Assembly: GCA_016781135.1 (NCBI GenBank)
Contig: JADDQY010000013.1
Coordinates: 1-36,247 of the forward strand
Direction of reading: 5' to 3'
Length of the DNA stretch: 36,247 nucleotides
From: Actinomycetota bacterium
GTDB taxonomy: Bacteria; Actinomycetota; Acidimicrobiia; Acidimicrobiales; CADCSY01
Below, piece after piece: positions 23,978 to 31,711 of the stretch. The position numbers were made by a program, and so were the translations under genes. Within the stretch, counting starts at the first letter, position 1. Every line of letters begins with the position of its first letter. Below the pieces are notes generated by a model that made no database searches, had not been told where the DNA came from, and saw nothing but the letters and a program-made list of their open reading frames with translations.

Positions 23978-25101
23978 CGGGCTGCAAGGGCGTCGGCGTA
24001 GACCGCCTCCACCTGGTCGACGAGCGCGTCGGGCGGGTAGCGCTCGGCCACCAGCCGGGTGCCGGCCCGAGCCATCACCCCGGCGGCGACGGGGTCGCCG
24101 AGCACGGCCCCGATCGCTTCGGCCAGCGCCAGGACGTCGCCGGGGGCTACGAGGACACCGCTCACCTGGTCGAGGACCATGTCGGGCACCCCACCCACGG
24201 CGGTGGCCACCAGCGGCCGACCGAGGTGCAGCGCCTCGGACACGACCAGGGGCCAGCCCTCCCACCGCGAGGGGACGACCACGACGTCGGCCGCCGCCAA
24301 CTCGTCCACGGCATGCGGGCTGGGCCCGGCGAAGATGACCGTGCCGTCGAGGCCCAGCGCCGAGGCCTGGCGACGCAGCTCGGCCTCGAGCGGTCCCTCG
24401 CCCACGATCACCACCCGGAGACCGGGCAGGCGTCCTCGGAGCACAGCGCTGGCCCCGAGAAGCACGTCGAGGCCCTTCTGGGGGTGCAACCGAGCGACGC
24501 ACACTGCCAGCGCCTGGCCCGGCTCGACCCCGAACCGGGCTCGGGTCTGGGCAACGGGGCGGGTGGGAACCTGGGCGGGGCTGGCCGGGGCGATCACCCG
24601 CACACGACCGGCGCCACGGACGCCGGTGAAGCGCCGGGCCATCTCGGCGGAGACGACGATGGTGTGGCCGGCCCGCTCGGGCAGGCGCGCCTCCAGCGCT
24701 CGCAACACGGGGGTGACGGCGCCTGCGGCCTCGGGCAGGACGAGGTTGTGCACGGTGACGACCAACGGCGGCCTCCGACGCAGGGAGGCCGCCACCCACC
24801 CCGCTTTCAGCCCGTGGGCGTGGATCAACCCGACGTCGCCGACCAGCGCAGCCAAGGCACAGCGGGCCGACCGCACCGCGGGAAGCAAGACGGCGCCGGA
24901 CGCCTCCACACCGGGTACCTCGACGACGTGGTCGAGCGGGCGCAGGCCGTCGAGGACCGCGGCGGGACCGGCCACCGCCACCGGCCAACCACGCTCGGCC
25001 AGGCGATCGGCGAGGTGGGCGACGTGGCGTCGGATGCCCCCGGTCGAGGGACCGAGGAGCTGCAGCACGGGGGGCGGTCGGGTCACGGCGCGCCACACCA
25101 C
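23974..25101 (-). CDS. GT4-family (GT-B fold) glycosyltransferase
   Basis: This 375-residue soluble or peripheral protein has the two-domain GT-B plan. The N-terminal half has the acceptor-side loop GPSTGGIRRHVAHLA and a central LIHAHG; the C-terminal half carries ARLHPQKGLDVLL, VIVGEGPLEAEL and the donor-binding PSRWEGWPLVVSEAL (E-x7-E type). It should transfer a sugar from a nucleotide sugar to a cytosolic-face acceptor. Specificity is not readable. GTG at 25101 was used; a GTG at 25086 that starts directly at the first strand is also possible. It begins 30 bases after murJ and overlaps the next gene by four bases. Confidence 0.88.
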   Translation of the reverse strand: MVWRAVTRPPPVLQLLGPSTGGIRRHVAHLADRLAERGWPVAVAGPAAVLDGLRPLDHVVEVPGVEASGAVLLPAVRSARCALAALVGDVGLIHAHGLKAGWVAASLRRRPPLVVTVHNLVLPEAAGAVTPVLRALEARLPERAGHTIVVSAEMARRFTGVRGAGRVRVIAPASPAQVPTRPVAQTRARFGVEPGQALAVCVARLHPQKGLDVLLGASAVLRGRLPGLRVVIVGEGPLEAELRRQASALGLDGTVIFAGPSPHAVDELAAADVVVVPSRWEGWPLVVSEALHLGRPLVATAVGGVPDMVLDQVSGVLVAPGDVLALAEAIGAVLGDPVAAGVMARAGTRLVAERYPPDALVDQVEAVYADALAAR

Positions 25102-25131
25102 CGGTGACGACGAGGGAGGGGACCTCGGCGG

Positions 25132-26775
25132 TCAGCCATCGCCAACCCGCAGCAACCGGACGACGGCCCCCGGACGGGTGCCGGTCAGCACCACCTGGGC
25201 AGCGAGGTACACGGTGGCGCCGGCGGCGCCGGCCACGGCAACCGCGGCCAGGGTGGGGCCGGGACCGCCGCCGGGAAGCCACCCGTGCACCGCCCACGTG
25301 ACCCCACCCCCGGCCCCGGCGGCGGCGGCACCGCCGAGCAGGGGCAGGGCCAATGACGGCCGGGCACCGGCAGGCATCCGGCGCAGCACGTGAGCACCGA
25401 GCACCACGGCACCGAGCACGTAGGCGCCGGAGTGGGCACCGGCCAGGGCGGCTACCCGGCCGGCACCGGGCACAGCACCGCCGGCCACCACCATGACCAC
25501 GCCGGCGGCGGCCACGACCCCGAGGTGCACCAGGGCAGGGGTGCGGGCGTCACCGAGGGCGTACAGCGCCCGGGTGAGGAACACGAAGGCGCCGTAGCCC
25601 ACCAGCCCGGGGGCGAAGGCCACCAGCGCGGCCGCCACCACCCCGGTCTCGCCCCGACTCTCACCGAACAGCAGCAGCTGGGCCAGGGGCTCGGAGAGGG
25701 CGGCCATGGCGGCGACCGCCGGCAGCGCCAGGAACACGATCACGCGCAGCCCCGCGCCGAGGGTGCGGACGTAGGCGACCGCGTCGCCGGACCCGGCGTG
25801 CCGGGCGAGCACGGGGAACAGGACGGTCAGCACCGGCAGGACCAGCAGGGCGTGGGGGACCAGGAACACGGTGAAGGCCACCTGGTAGGCCACCACCCCA
25901 CCCTCCACGGCGTTGGCCACGATCAGCACCACCGCCACCAGGAGCTGGGTGCCGGCGACGTAGCACCCGGCCCAACGACCGAGACCGAGCACCCGGCGCA
26001 CGTCAGGGTGACGCAGGTCGAGCCGGGGCCGCAGCGCCGTGCCGCTACGGATCGCCGCCAGCACTGGGATGGCCGACAGGGCGAGCACCCCGAGGGTCGT
26101 GCCCAGGCCGAGCACGAGGGTCTGGGCGAACGACAGGTCGAGGCCGGGAGGCCTCCCGTCGCCCAACACCCAGAACAGCCCGCACATGGCGACCACCACG
26201 ACGTTGTTGGCGATCGGGGCGGCGGCCGGGGCGGAGAAGCGGCCCCGGGCGTTCAGGATGGCGGTGCCCACCATTCCGGCGGCGTAGAGCATCACCTGGG
26301 GCAGGAAGAACCACAGCAGCACCGTGCCCAGCCGCACCTCGGCGGCGCGCACTTCGGCCGATGCCACCCCGGCGACCAGCGTCCGCATCAGCCACGGCGC
26401 CCCCAGCATGCCGACCACGGCGAGGGCGCCCAGGACGGCCAGGGCCAGCCCCAGCAGTGAGCCGGCCAGGTGCTCGGCGCCGGCGTCGTCGCCCCGGTCG
26501 AACCGCTCCACCAGGGTGGGGATCATCACCGCCTGGAGCGTGCCGGCGGCGAACAGCTCGAAGACCAGGTTGGGCACGGTGTTGGCGCTCTGGAAGGTGT
26601 TGCCCAGGAAGGTGGTCCCGAGCACGGCGGCGATCACCAGCACCCGGACGACACCGGTGAGGCGCGACACCAACGTCAGCCCGGTGACGACCCCGGTGGC
26701 ACGGGCCACGTCGCCACGAGCCGCAGCCTCCGGTGGCCCTTGGCGTGGCACCGATCGAGACGGTGGAGCGCTCAC
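25132..26775 (-). CDS. murJ: MurJ/MviN-family lipid flippase
   Basis: This 547-residue polytopic protein of the MOP exporter superfamily has about 14 transmembrane segments. The MviN signatures are clear: LVSRLTGVVRVLVIAAVLG near the N-terminus, FQSANTVPNLVFELFAAGTL, and VLFPVLARHA. MurJ moves lipid II across the membrane; paralogues next to other glycan genes flip other lipid-linked sugars. Here it sits with GT4, GT-C and MraY-like genes and not beside division or peptidoglycan mur genes, so it may serve this pathway, lipid II or both. The GTG start overlaps the mctB stop by four bases. Confidence 0.92.
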   Translation of the reverse strand: MSAPPSRSVPRQGPPEAAARGDVARATGVVTGLTLVSRLTGVVRVLVIAAVLGTTFLGNTFQSANTVPNLVFELFAAGTLQAVMIPTLVERFDRGDDAGAEHLAGSLLGLALAVLGALAVVGMLGAPWLMRTLVAGVASAEVRAAEVRLGTVLLWFFLPQVMLYAAGMVGTAILNARGRFSAPAAAPIANNVVVVAMCGLFWVLGDGRPPGLDLSFAQTLVLGLGTTLGVLALSAIPVLAAIRSGTALRPRLDLRHPDVRRVLGLGRWAGCYVAGTQLLVAVVLIVANAVEGGVVAYQVAFTVFLVPHALLVLPVLTVLFPVLARHAGSGDAVAYVRTLGAGLRVIVFLALPAVAAMAALSEPLAQLLLFGESRGETGVVAAALVAFAPGLVGYGAFVFLTRALYALGDARTPALVHLGVVAAAGVVMVVAGGAVPGAGRVAALAGAHSGAYVLGAVVLGAHVLRRMPAGARPSLALPLLGGAAAAGAGGGVTWAVHGWLPGGGPGPTLAAVAVAGAAGATVYLAAQVVLTGTRPGAVVRLLRVGDG

Positions 26776-27779
26776 CCCGGAGCCGGGATGAGGCGCTGTG
26801 CCCCTCGGCCGTAGTGCCCAACGCTCCCCTCGCCGAGGTCCTGGATGGTCAGCACCGCCGCCAGCCGACCGGCGAAGTCGTCGATGTTGTTCACCGTCGA
26901 CAGGCGCATCGACAAGACGTCGTCGGTCCGGAGGGGCTCGGTGAACTCCGCGCGTTCCGGGTCGCCGGCAGTGAAGGCCTCCACCGCCAGGAGCGGCACG
27001 GCGGACGACGAAGGACCATCCCCCACCAACGCCTTGGCCACCGGCCGGGCCCACAGGCCGTCGTCGACCACGGCGGTGGGTCCCGACACCAGCACCACCC
27101 GGGTCCCGGGCACCACCAGGCTCGACGTCCGGCCGGGGTCGTCCGGCGGCGGTTCGAAGTCGAGGAAGCCCGCCTCGCGAAGGTCGGCGATGGTGTCGGC
27201 CGGCGCACCGGACGCCTCGAGCGCGGGCCCGACGCCGGGGGGGAGTTCCCCACCGGGAGGGGTCACCGGCGTGGCACCGCCGGTCAGCGCCTCGGCGACC
27301 CGGTCGATGGTGAGCTCTCGCAGCGCGGGAGCCGCCAGGCTCTCTCGCTCACCGAGGGCCCGGGCCAGGTCGCGCCGCTCCTCTTCGTTTGCCAGGCCGA
27401 GCCGTGCGGTGAACCACAGGGTGCCGGCGTAGTCGGCCCCGGCGGTGCGCAGCAGGGTCACCAGGTCGTCGAGGCCCTGCGACTCCACCCCCCGGACCGC
27501 CAACACCAGCACGGGCACATCGGTCAGGGTGGCGGCCAGCAGCCGCTGGCTGCCCTCGTCGGCCAGCTGCTGGGCGCGGCCCTGCAAGTCGTTCAGGTCG
27601 TCCTGCAGCGCCCGGTTCTCGGCCACCACCTGTTCGACCCGGCGGGCGATGACATTCTGCTGGTCTTCCAGGTTGTCGACGAGCGCCCGGTCGATCACCG
27701 CCGAGCCCATCACCACGCCGATGCCCAGAGCAAGGAACACGGCGACCAGCGAGATGATGTGGTAGCGAAAGTTGACCAT
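26772..27779 (-). CDS. mctB: MctB/SteB-family membrane protein (copper transporter family name)
   Basis: This 335-residue protein has an N-terminal transmembrane helix in the diagnostic opening NFRYHIISLVAVFLALGIG, then a coiled coil at about 35-80 (with RRVEQVVAENRALQDDLND), then an extracellular alpha/beta domain. In mycobacteria the orthologue Rv1698 was described as copper transporter MctB; in corynebacteria it is SteB, which works with SteA and peptidoglycan hydrolase RipA in daughter-cell separation. No cysteine or methionine cluster for copper is evident here, so the SteB role seems more likely. The ATG is at 27779, one base after a perfect CGGGATCCCG palindrome. It leads the envelope block. 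Confidence 0.88.
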   Translation of the reverse strand: MVNFRYHIISLVAVFLALGIGVVMGSAVIDRALVDNLEDQQNVIARRVEQVVAENRALQDDLNDLQGRAQQLADEGSQRLLAATLTDVPVLVLAVRGVESQGLDDLVTLLRTAGADYAGTLWFTARLGLANEEERRDLARALGERESLAAPALRELTIDRVAEALTGGATPVTPPGGELPPGVGPALEASGAPADTIADLREAGFLDFEPPPDDPGRTSSLVVPGTRVVLVSGPTAVVDDGLWARPVAKALVGDGPSSSAVPLLAVEAFTAGDPERAEFTEPLRTDDVLSMRLSTVNNIDDFAGRLAAVLTIQDLGEGSVGHYGRGAQRLIPAPG

Positions 27780-27794
27780 CCGGGATCCCGAAAG

Positions 27795-27800
27795 AGCTTA
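27795..27800 (-). promoter_or_regulatory. Candidate -10 for the mctB-murJ envelope operon
   Basis: TAAGCT on the minus strand would start transcription about nine bases before the mctB ATG, within the CGGGATCCCG palindrome. Unlike most promoters in the window it is not at leaderless spacing. No -35 is evident. Confidence 0.35.
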
Positions 27801-27943
27801 CGGCCGAGCTAGGGCCAAGCTCAGGCAACCCCGGGGCGAACGCGGAACGGGAGCTCGGGGCCGCCGGCCAGGATCGCCGACGGAGGCGAGCTGGCGTGGC
27901 TGGCGAGGCGAGCGAACCCACGCCGACGGGTGGTCAGCGCACA

Positions 27944-27968
27944 GGGACGCCGGCTTCGCCGCCGTCCC
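27944..27968 (-). terminator. GC-rich hairpin downstream of steA, possible terminator
   Basis: The arms are GGGACGCCGGC and GCCGCCGTCCC (11 positions with one mismatch) around a three-base loop, 38 bases after the steA stop. No T-run follows on the minus strand. U-less hairpins of this kind can terminate in GC-rich actinobacteria, so this is a plausible but unproven end of the tlyA-nadK-recN-steA transcript. Confidence 0.4.
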
Positions 27969-28006
27969 CAGCGCCACCGGCTCGCCAACCCCTAGTCCGG
28001 GGGCGA

Positions 28007-29140
28007 TCACTGAAGGCGCAGCGCGTTCCACAGGTTCTCGAGGAACAGCCGGGCGGGCTGGCTCACGGCGGTGACCACGATGAGTGAGAACAGCGCCGCC
28101 ACCACCAACAACATCAGGTCTCCCTTGCGGACGCGGGACTGGTAGAGGCGGCTCACGCCCTTGGCGTCGACCAGCTTGGGCCCCACCTTCATGCGCACGA
28201 GGAAGGTCGACGCCATCCCCGCCCGGCCCTTGTCGAGGAAGTCGGCCATGGAGCTGTGGGTGCCCACGGCCACGATCAGCTCGGCCCCACCCTCGTAGGC
28301 GAGCAGCAGGGCGATGTCCTCGCTGGTGCCCGGCGCCTCGAACACGCCGTAGTCGAGACCGAGGGCCGCCAGCCGCGACGCGCCGGGAGCGGGCCCGCCG
28401 GGATAGCCGTGGACCACCAGGGCGGCGCCGCAGCGAAGCGCGATCTCGGACACCGAGTCCATGTCCCCGATGATCACATCGGGGGTGCGCCCCATCTCCA
28501 AGAGGGCGTCGGCGCCGCCGTCGACGCCGACGAGCACCGGGTGCATCTCGTCGATGTAGCGGCGCAGGGCAGCGAGGTCGTCCTTGTGCTCGTGGCCGCG
28601 GACGACCACGAGCACGTGGCGGCCGGCCAGGGCGACGCCGAGGTCGGGCACTGGGAGGTCGCCGAGCAGGAGGCGGTGCTCGCTGCGCAGGTACTCCAAG
28701 GTGTTGGTGGCGAAGCGCTCCAGCTCGTCGCTGAGCGAGGTGCGGGACGCCTCCACCAACCGTTCCAGGCTCAGCATGTCCTGGCGGGTCCCCCGCCCCG
28801 ACCACGTCCCCGATGCCAGACGGTCACCCTCGATGCGCACCTCGGCGCCGTCCACGAGTGCTTCCATGACCTCGGCGCCCACGCCGTCGACCAAGGGGAT
28901 GCCGGCGGCGGCGAGCAGCAGCGGTCCGACGTTGGCGTAGCGTCCCGAGATCGACGCCGCCGCGTTGACCACGGCGGCGGGACCGGCGAGGACCAACCCC
29001 TCGGCAGCCACCCGGTCGAGGTCGAGGTGATCGATCACGGCGACGTCCCCGGGCCGCAGCCGACCGATGAGGTCCTTGGTGCGCCGATCGACCCGGGCCG
29101 GGCCACAGATCACCGTGGTGTCGCTGGGTGCTGCCATCAC
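28007..29140 (-). CDS. steA: SteA, putative cytokinetic-ring/cell-separation protein
   Basis: This 377-residue protein matches the SteA family (Rv1697 type). The N-terminal half has VICGPARVDRRTKDLI and LAGPAAVVNAAASISGRY. The centre resembles thiamine pyrophosphokinase: VGVDGGADALLEMGRTPDV followed by IIGDMDSVSE. A single transmembrane helix at about 345-362 anchors the C-terminus. In corynebacteria SteA and SteB form a complex that regulates peptidoglycan cleavage at division. No thiamine role is implied by family knowledge. The start is GTG 29140, overlapping the recN stop by four bases, or the adjacent ATG 29137. Confidence 0.9.
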   Translation of the reverse strand: MMAAPSDTTVICGPARVDRRTKDLIGRLRPGDVAVIDHLDLDRVAAEGLVLAGPAAVVNAAASISGRYANVGPLLLAAAGIPLVDGVGAEVMEALVDGAEVRIEGDRLASGTWSGRGTRQDMLSLERLVEASRTSLSDELERFATNTLEYLRSEHRLLLGDLPVPDLGVALAGRHVLVVVRGHEHKDDLAALRRYIDEMHPVLVGVDGGADALLEMGRTPDVIIGDMDSVSEIALRCGAALVVHGYPGGPAPGASRLAALGLDYGVFEAPGTSEDIALLLAYEGGAELIVAVGTHSSMADFLDKGRAGMASTFLVRMKVGPKLVDAKGVSRLYQSRVRKGDLMLLVVAALFSLIVVTAVSQPARLFLENLWNALRLQ

Positions 29141-30774
29141 CGCTCACCGCCGCCGGCGCCAACGACGGTCCCGGTTCGCGAGCGACGGTGGTCGGCGGCC
29201 ACCGAGAGGAGCTCGGCGGCATGCCCCTGGGCAGCGTCGCTCTGCGGGTGGCCCGACAGCATCCGCGACACCTCGACCACTCGCTCGTCACCATCGAGCA
29301 CCCGGGCGCTGGCCACCGTCCGGCCCCCTTGATCGGCCTTCGACACCGCCACCTGGGCGTCGGCGAAGGCGGCGACCTGAGGCAAGTGGGTGACGACCAG
29401 CACCTGGGCACGGGCGCCGAGGGCCGACAGCGACCGCCCCACCGCCAGCGCCGCCTCACCACCAATCCCGGCGTCAACCTCGTCGAACACGAGCGTCTCT
29501 GCCTCTGCGCCACCGAGGGCGAGGCGCAGGGCGAGCATGGCGCGAGACAGCTCCCCGCCCGAGGCCACCTTGGCCAGGGGAAGGGCGGGTTCGCCGGGGT
29601 TGGCGGCGAGGAGGAAGCGCACGTCGTCGGCCGGGTCGTCGCCGTCCACCTTGATCTCCATCACGGCGTGCGGCAGCGCCAGCGGGCGCAGGCGACCCTG
29701 CACCGCCGACGCCAGCTCGGGGGCGACACGGCGGCGGGCGAGGGCCACCTGAGCGGCGGCGGTCGCGACCTCGCCCCGCGCCTGCTCTCGGAACTGCTCC
29801 AGCTCGACGGCCCGCCGGTCGTAGTCGTCGAGCTCTTCCAGCCGAGCGGCACTGCGCTGGCGAACGGCGATGAGCTCGGCGAGGCTCGGGGCTTGGTACC
29901 GGCGGCGGAGCTGGCGCAGCTGCTGCAGCCGGCTCCGCACGACCTCCAGGCGGCCGGGATCCTCTTCGATCACCTCACCAGCGCGGCGCAGTTCGACGGC
30001 GGCGTCGGCCAGCTCGGCCAGCAATCCCCGCAGCCGTGCCTCGATCTCGGCGAAGGGCGGCCGCCCGGCCAGGGCCGAGAGCGCCCGGCTGGCGGCGTCG
30101 ACCGCGCCCCCCTCGTCGACGAGGACGCCGTGGGCGAGAGCGGCAGCGTGGCGATGAGCGGAGGCGTCGGACAACAGGGACTCCTCGGCCTCCAACGCCG
30201 CCTCTTCGTCCGGGTCGCTCACGCCGGCGCGATCGAGCTCGGCCAGCTCGAAGCGCAGGAGATCGGCGAGCTGCGCCCGATCGGCGGCATCCCCGCCCAG
30301 GGCCCGCATCGACGACTCGATCTCGGCCACCCGGGATCGGGCTCGACCCAGAACGTGGCGGTCGATGCCACCGAAGCGGTCGAGGGCAGCTCGCTGGGCG
30401 GCGGGAGCGAGCAATGACTGGTGACTGTGCTGGCCGTGGAGGTCGACCAACCCGGTCCCGAGCTCGGCCAGCGCCGACACCGGGGCCAACCGACCGTCGA
30501 CGTAGGCCCGGGAGCGACCCTGGGCCGGGACCACCCGCTCGAGGACCACCTCCTGGCCGCCCCGATCGACGAAGCGACCCCCGACGCGCGCCTCGCTCGC
30601 TCCAGGGCGCACCACGGCGGCATCGGCCCTCCCCCCGACCAGGAGCTCGATGGCGGTGACCACCAGCGTCTTGCCCGCCCCCGTCTCACCGGTGAGGGCG
30701 GTCATGCCCGGCCCGAGCAGCAACGACAGCTCGCCAATGACCCCGAGATCGGAGACCGCCAGTTCGGCCAGCAT
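29137..30774 (-). CDS. recN: DNA repair protein RecN
   Basis: This 545-residue SMC-like ATPase acts early in double-strand-break repair. It has the N-terminal Walker A ALTGETGAGKTLV, a coiled-coil central region rich in Arg, Glu, Leu and Ala, the hinge-like HGQHSHQSLL, the C-terminal ABC signature ASGGELSRAMLALRL and Walker B LVFDEVDAGIGGEAA. The length is normal. The ATG at 30774 follows nadK after 41 bases. The tlyA-nadK-recN order is shared by Actinobacteria and Firmicutes. No LexA-type box was seen nearby. Confidence 0.97.
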   Translation of the reverse strand: MLAELAVSDLGVIGELSLLLGPGMTALTGETGAGKTLVVTAIELLVGGRADAAVVRPGASEARVGGRFVDRGGQEVVLERVVPAQGRSRAYVDGRLAPVSALAELGTGLVDLHGQHSHQSLLAPAAQRAALDRFGGIDRHVLGRARSRVAEIESSMRALGGDAADRAQLADLLRFELAELDRAGVSDPDEEAALEAEESLLSDASAHRHAAALAHGVLVDEGGAVDAASRALSALAGRPPFAEIEARLRGLLAELADAAVELRRAGEVIEEDPGRLEVVRSRLQQLRQLRRRYQAPSLAELIAVRQRSAARLEELDDYDRRAVELEQFREQARGEVATAAAQVALARRRVAPELASAVQGRLRPLALPHAVMEIKVDGDDPADDVRFLLAANPGEPALPLAKVASGGELSRAMLALRLALGGAEAETLVFDEVDAGIGGEAALAVGRSLSALGARAQVLVVTHLPQVAAFADAQVAVSKADQGGRTVASARVLDGDERVVEVSRMLSGHPQSDAAQGHAAELLSVAADHRRSRTGTVVGAGGGER

Positions 30775-30815
30775 CCCTACGAACCTGGGGACGAGGCGGC
30801 GATCACCGCGCCAGG

Positions 30816-31709
30816 TTAGGGCTCGCCTCCGGGGCCATGGCGTCCACTACCGTCGTTGAGCCCGAACTTGGCCTTGAGGATCCCGAGGAAGCCGCGGGAC
30901 TCGAAGGTCACCACCCGCGCCGGCGATGAAGCAGCGGTGCAGGTGACCACGTCACCGACCTGCAGCAAGCCGAGGCTGCGACCGTCGACCGACAACACCG
31001 CAGCCCGGTCGGCGGCTACCTCCAGGCGGATGCAGGATGTCGGCGGCAGCACGAGGGACCGGTCGAAGAGCATGTGGGGGGCCACCGGGGTGAGGAGCAG
31101 GGCGGCATGCGACGGGGCCACGATGGGGCCGCCGGCCGACCAGGCGTAGGCGGTCGACCCCGTAGGCGTGGCGACGATGATGCCGTCGGCGGAGTAGGTG
31201 GTGAAGCGCTCGCTGTCGACGTCGACCTCGACCCGAACGATCTGCCCCGTTGGGGTCTTGCCGACGACCGCCTCGTTGAGGGCGGGGTACGAGCGGGGGG
31301 TGGCCTCGGGGTCGGAGCTGAGGGTCACCTCGACGGTGAGGCGCATGCGCTCCTGCACCTCGTGGGAACCGGTGAAGAAGCGGGTGAGGGCCAGGTGCAG
31401 GTGCTGGGGCTCCACCTCGGCCAGGTAGCCCAGGTGCCCGAGGTTGACCCCGATGACCGGGACGTCGTCACCGGCCACGAGGTCGACCGCTCGCAGCATC
31501 GTCCCGTCGCCGCCGAGGCTCACGGCCAGGTCGAGCCCGGTGGTGAGGGCTTCTGGGGCGCAGCCCAGCTCGGCCAACCCCGCGTGTTCGGCGTCGGCTC
31601 GCGGCAGACGCACCTCGTGACCCTGCTCGAGCAACCACGCCGCCGCCCCACGGGCCAGCTCGACCGCCTCCGGATGGCGGTGGTGCAACAGGAACGCAAC
31701 CGTGGCCAC
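30816..31709 (-). CDS. nadK: NAD kinase
   Basis: This 297-residue enzyme phosphorylates NAD to NADP. It has the GGDGT motif in AVSLGGDGTMLRAVDL, the NLGHLGYLAE block, ALNEAVV and the nucleotide-binding TPTGSTAYAWSAGGPIV. The start is GTG at 31709, two bases after the tlyA TAG stop; the first strand VATVAFLLHHRHPEA begins there. The length fits actinobacterial Ppnk/NadK. It is part of tlyA-nadK-recN-steA. Confidence 0.97.
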   Translation of the reverse strand: MATVAFLLHHRHPEAVELARGAAAWLLEQGHEVRLPRADAEHAGLAELGCAPEALTTGLDLAVSLGGDGTMLRAVDLVAGDDVPVIGVNLGHLGYLAEVEPQHLHLALTRFFTGSHEVQERMRLTVEVTLSSDPEATPRSYPALNEAVVGKTPTGQIVRVEVDVDSERFTTYSADGIIVATPTGSTAYAWSAGGPIVAPSHAALLLTPVAPHMLFDRSLVLPPTSCIRLEVAADRAAVLSVDGRSLGLLQVGDVVTCTAASSPARVVTFESRGFLGILKAKFGLNDGSGRHGPGGEP

Positions 31710-31711
31710 CG

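Larger units (their letters stand above)
27780..28006 (-). other. Intergenic gap steA-mctB (227 bases): promoter, palindrome and hairpins
   Basis: This is the longest gene-free stretch. It contains a TAAGCT hexamer (27800-27795), 15 bases before the mctB ATG, as a possible -10; a perfect palindrome CGGGATCCCG (27781-27790) covering the ribosome-binding position; a 7-base-pair inverted repeat GGCGTGG/CCACGCC (27893-27924); and the strong hairpin listed separately. No small ORF with a ribosome-binding site or recognisable RNA gene was found. Confidence 0.5.

Noticed and set aside
27772..28074. Plus-strand ORF of 100 codons in the steA-mctB gap
   Set aside because: It starts across the mctB start codon, runs into steA in antisense, has no ribosome-binding site and is Arg/Gly-rich.
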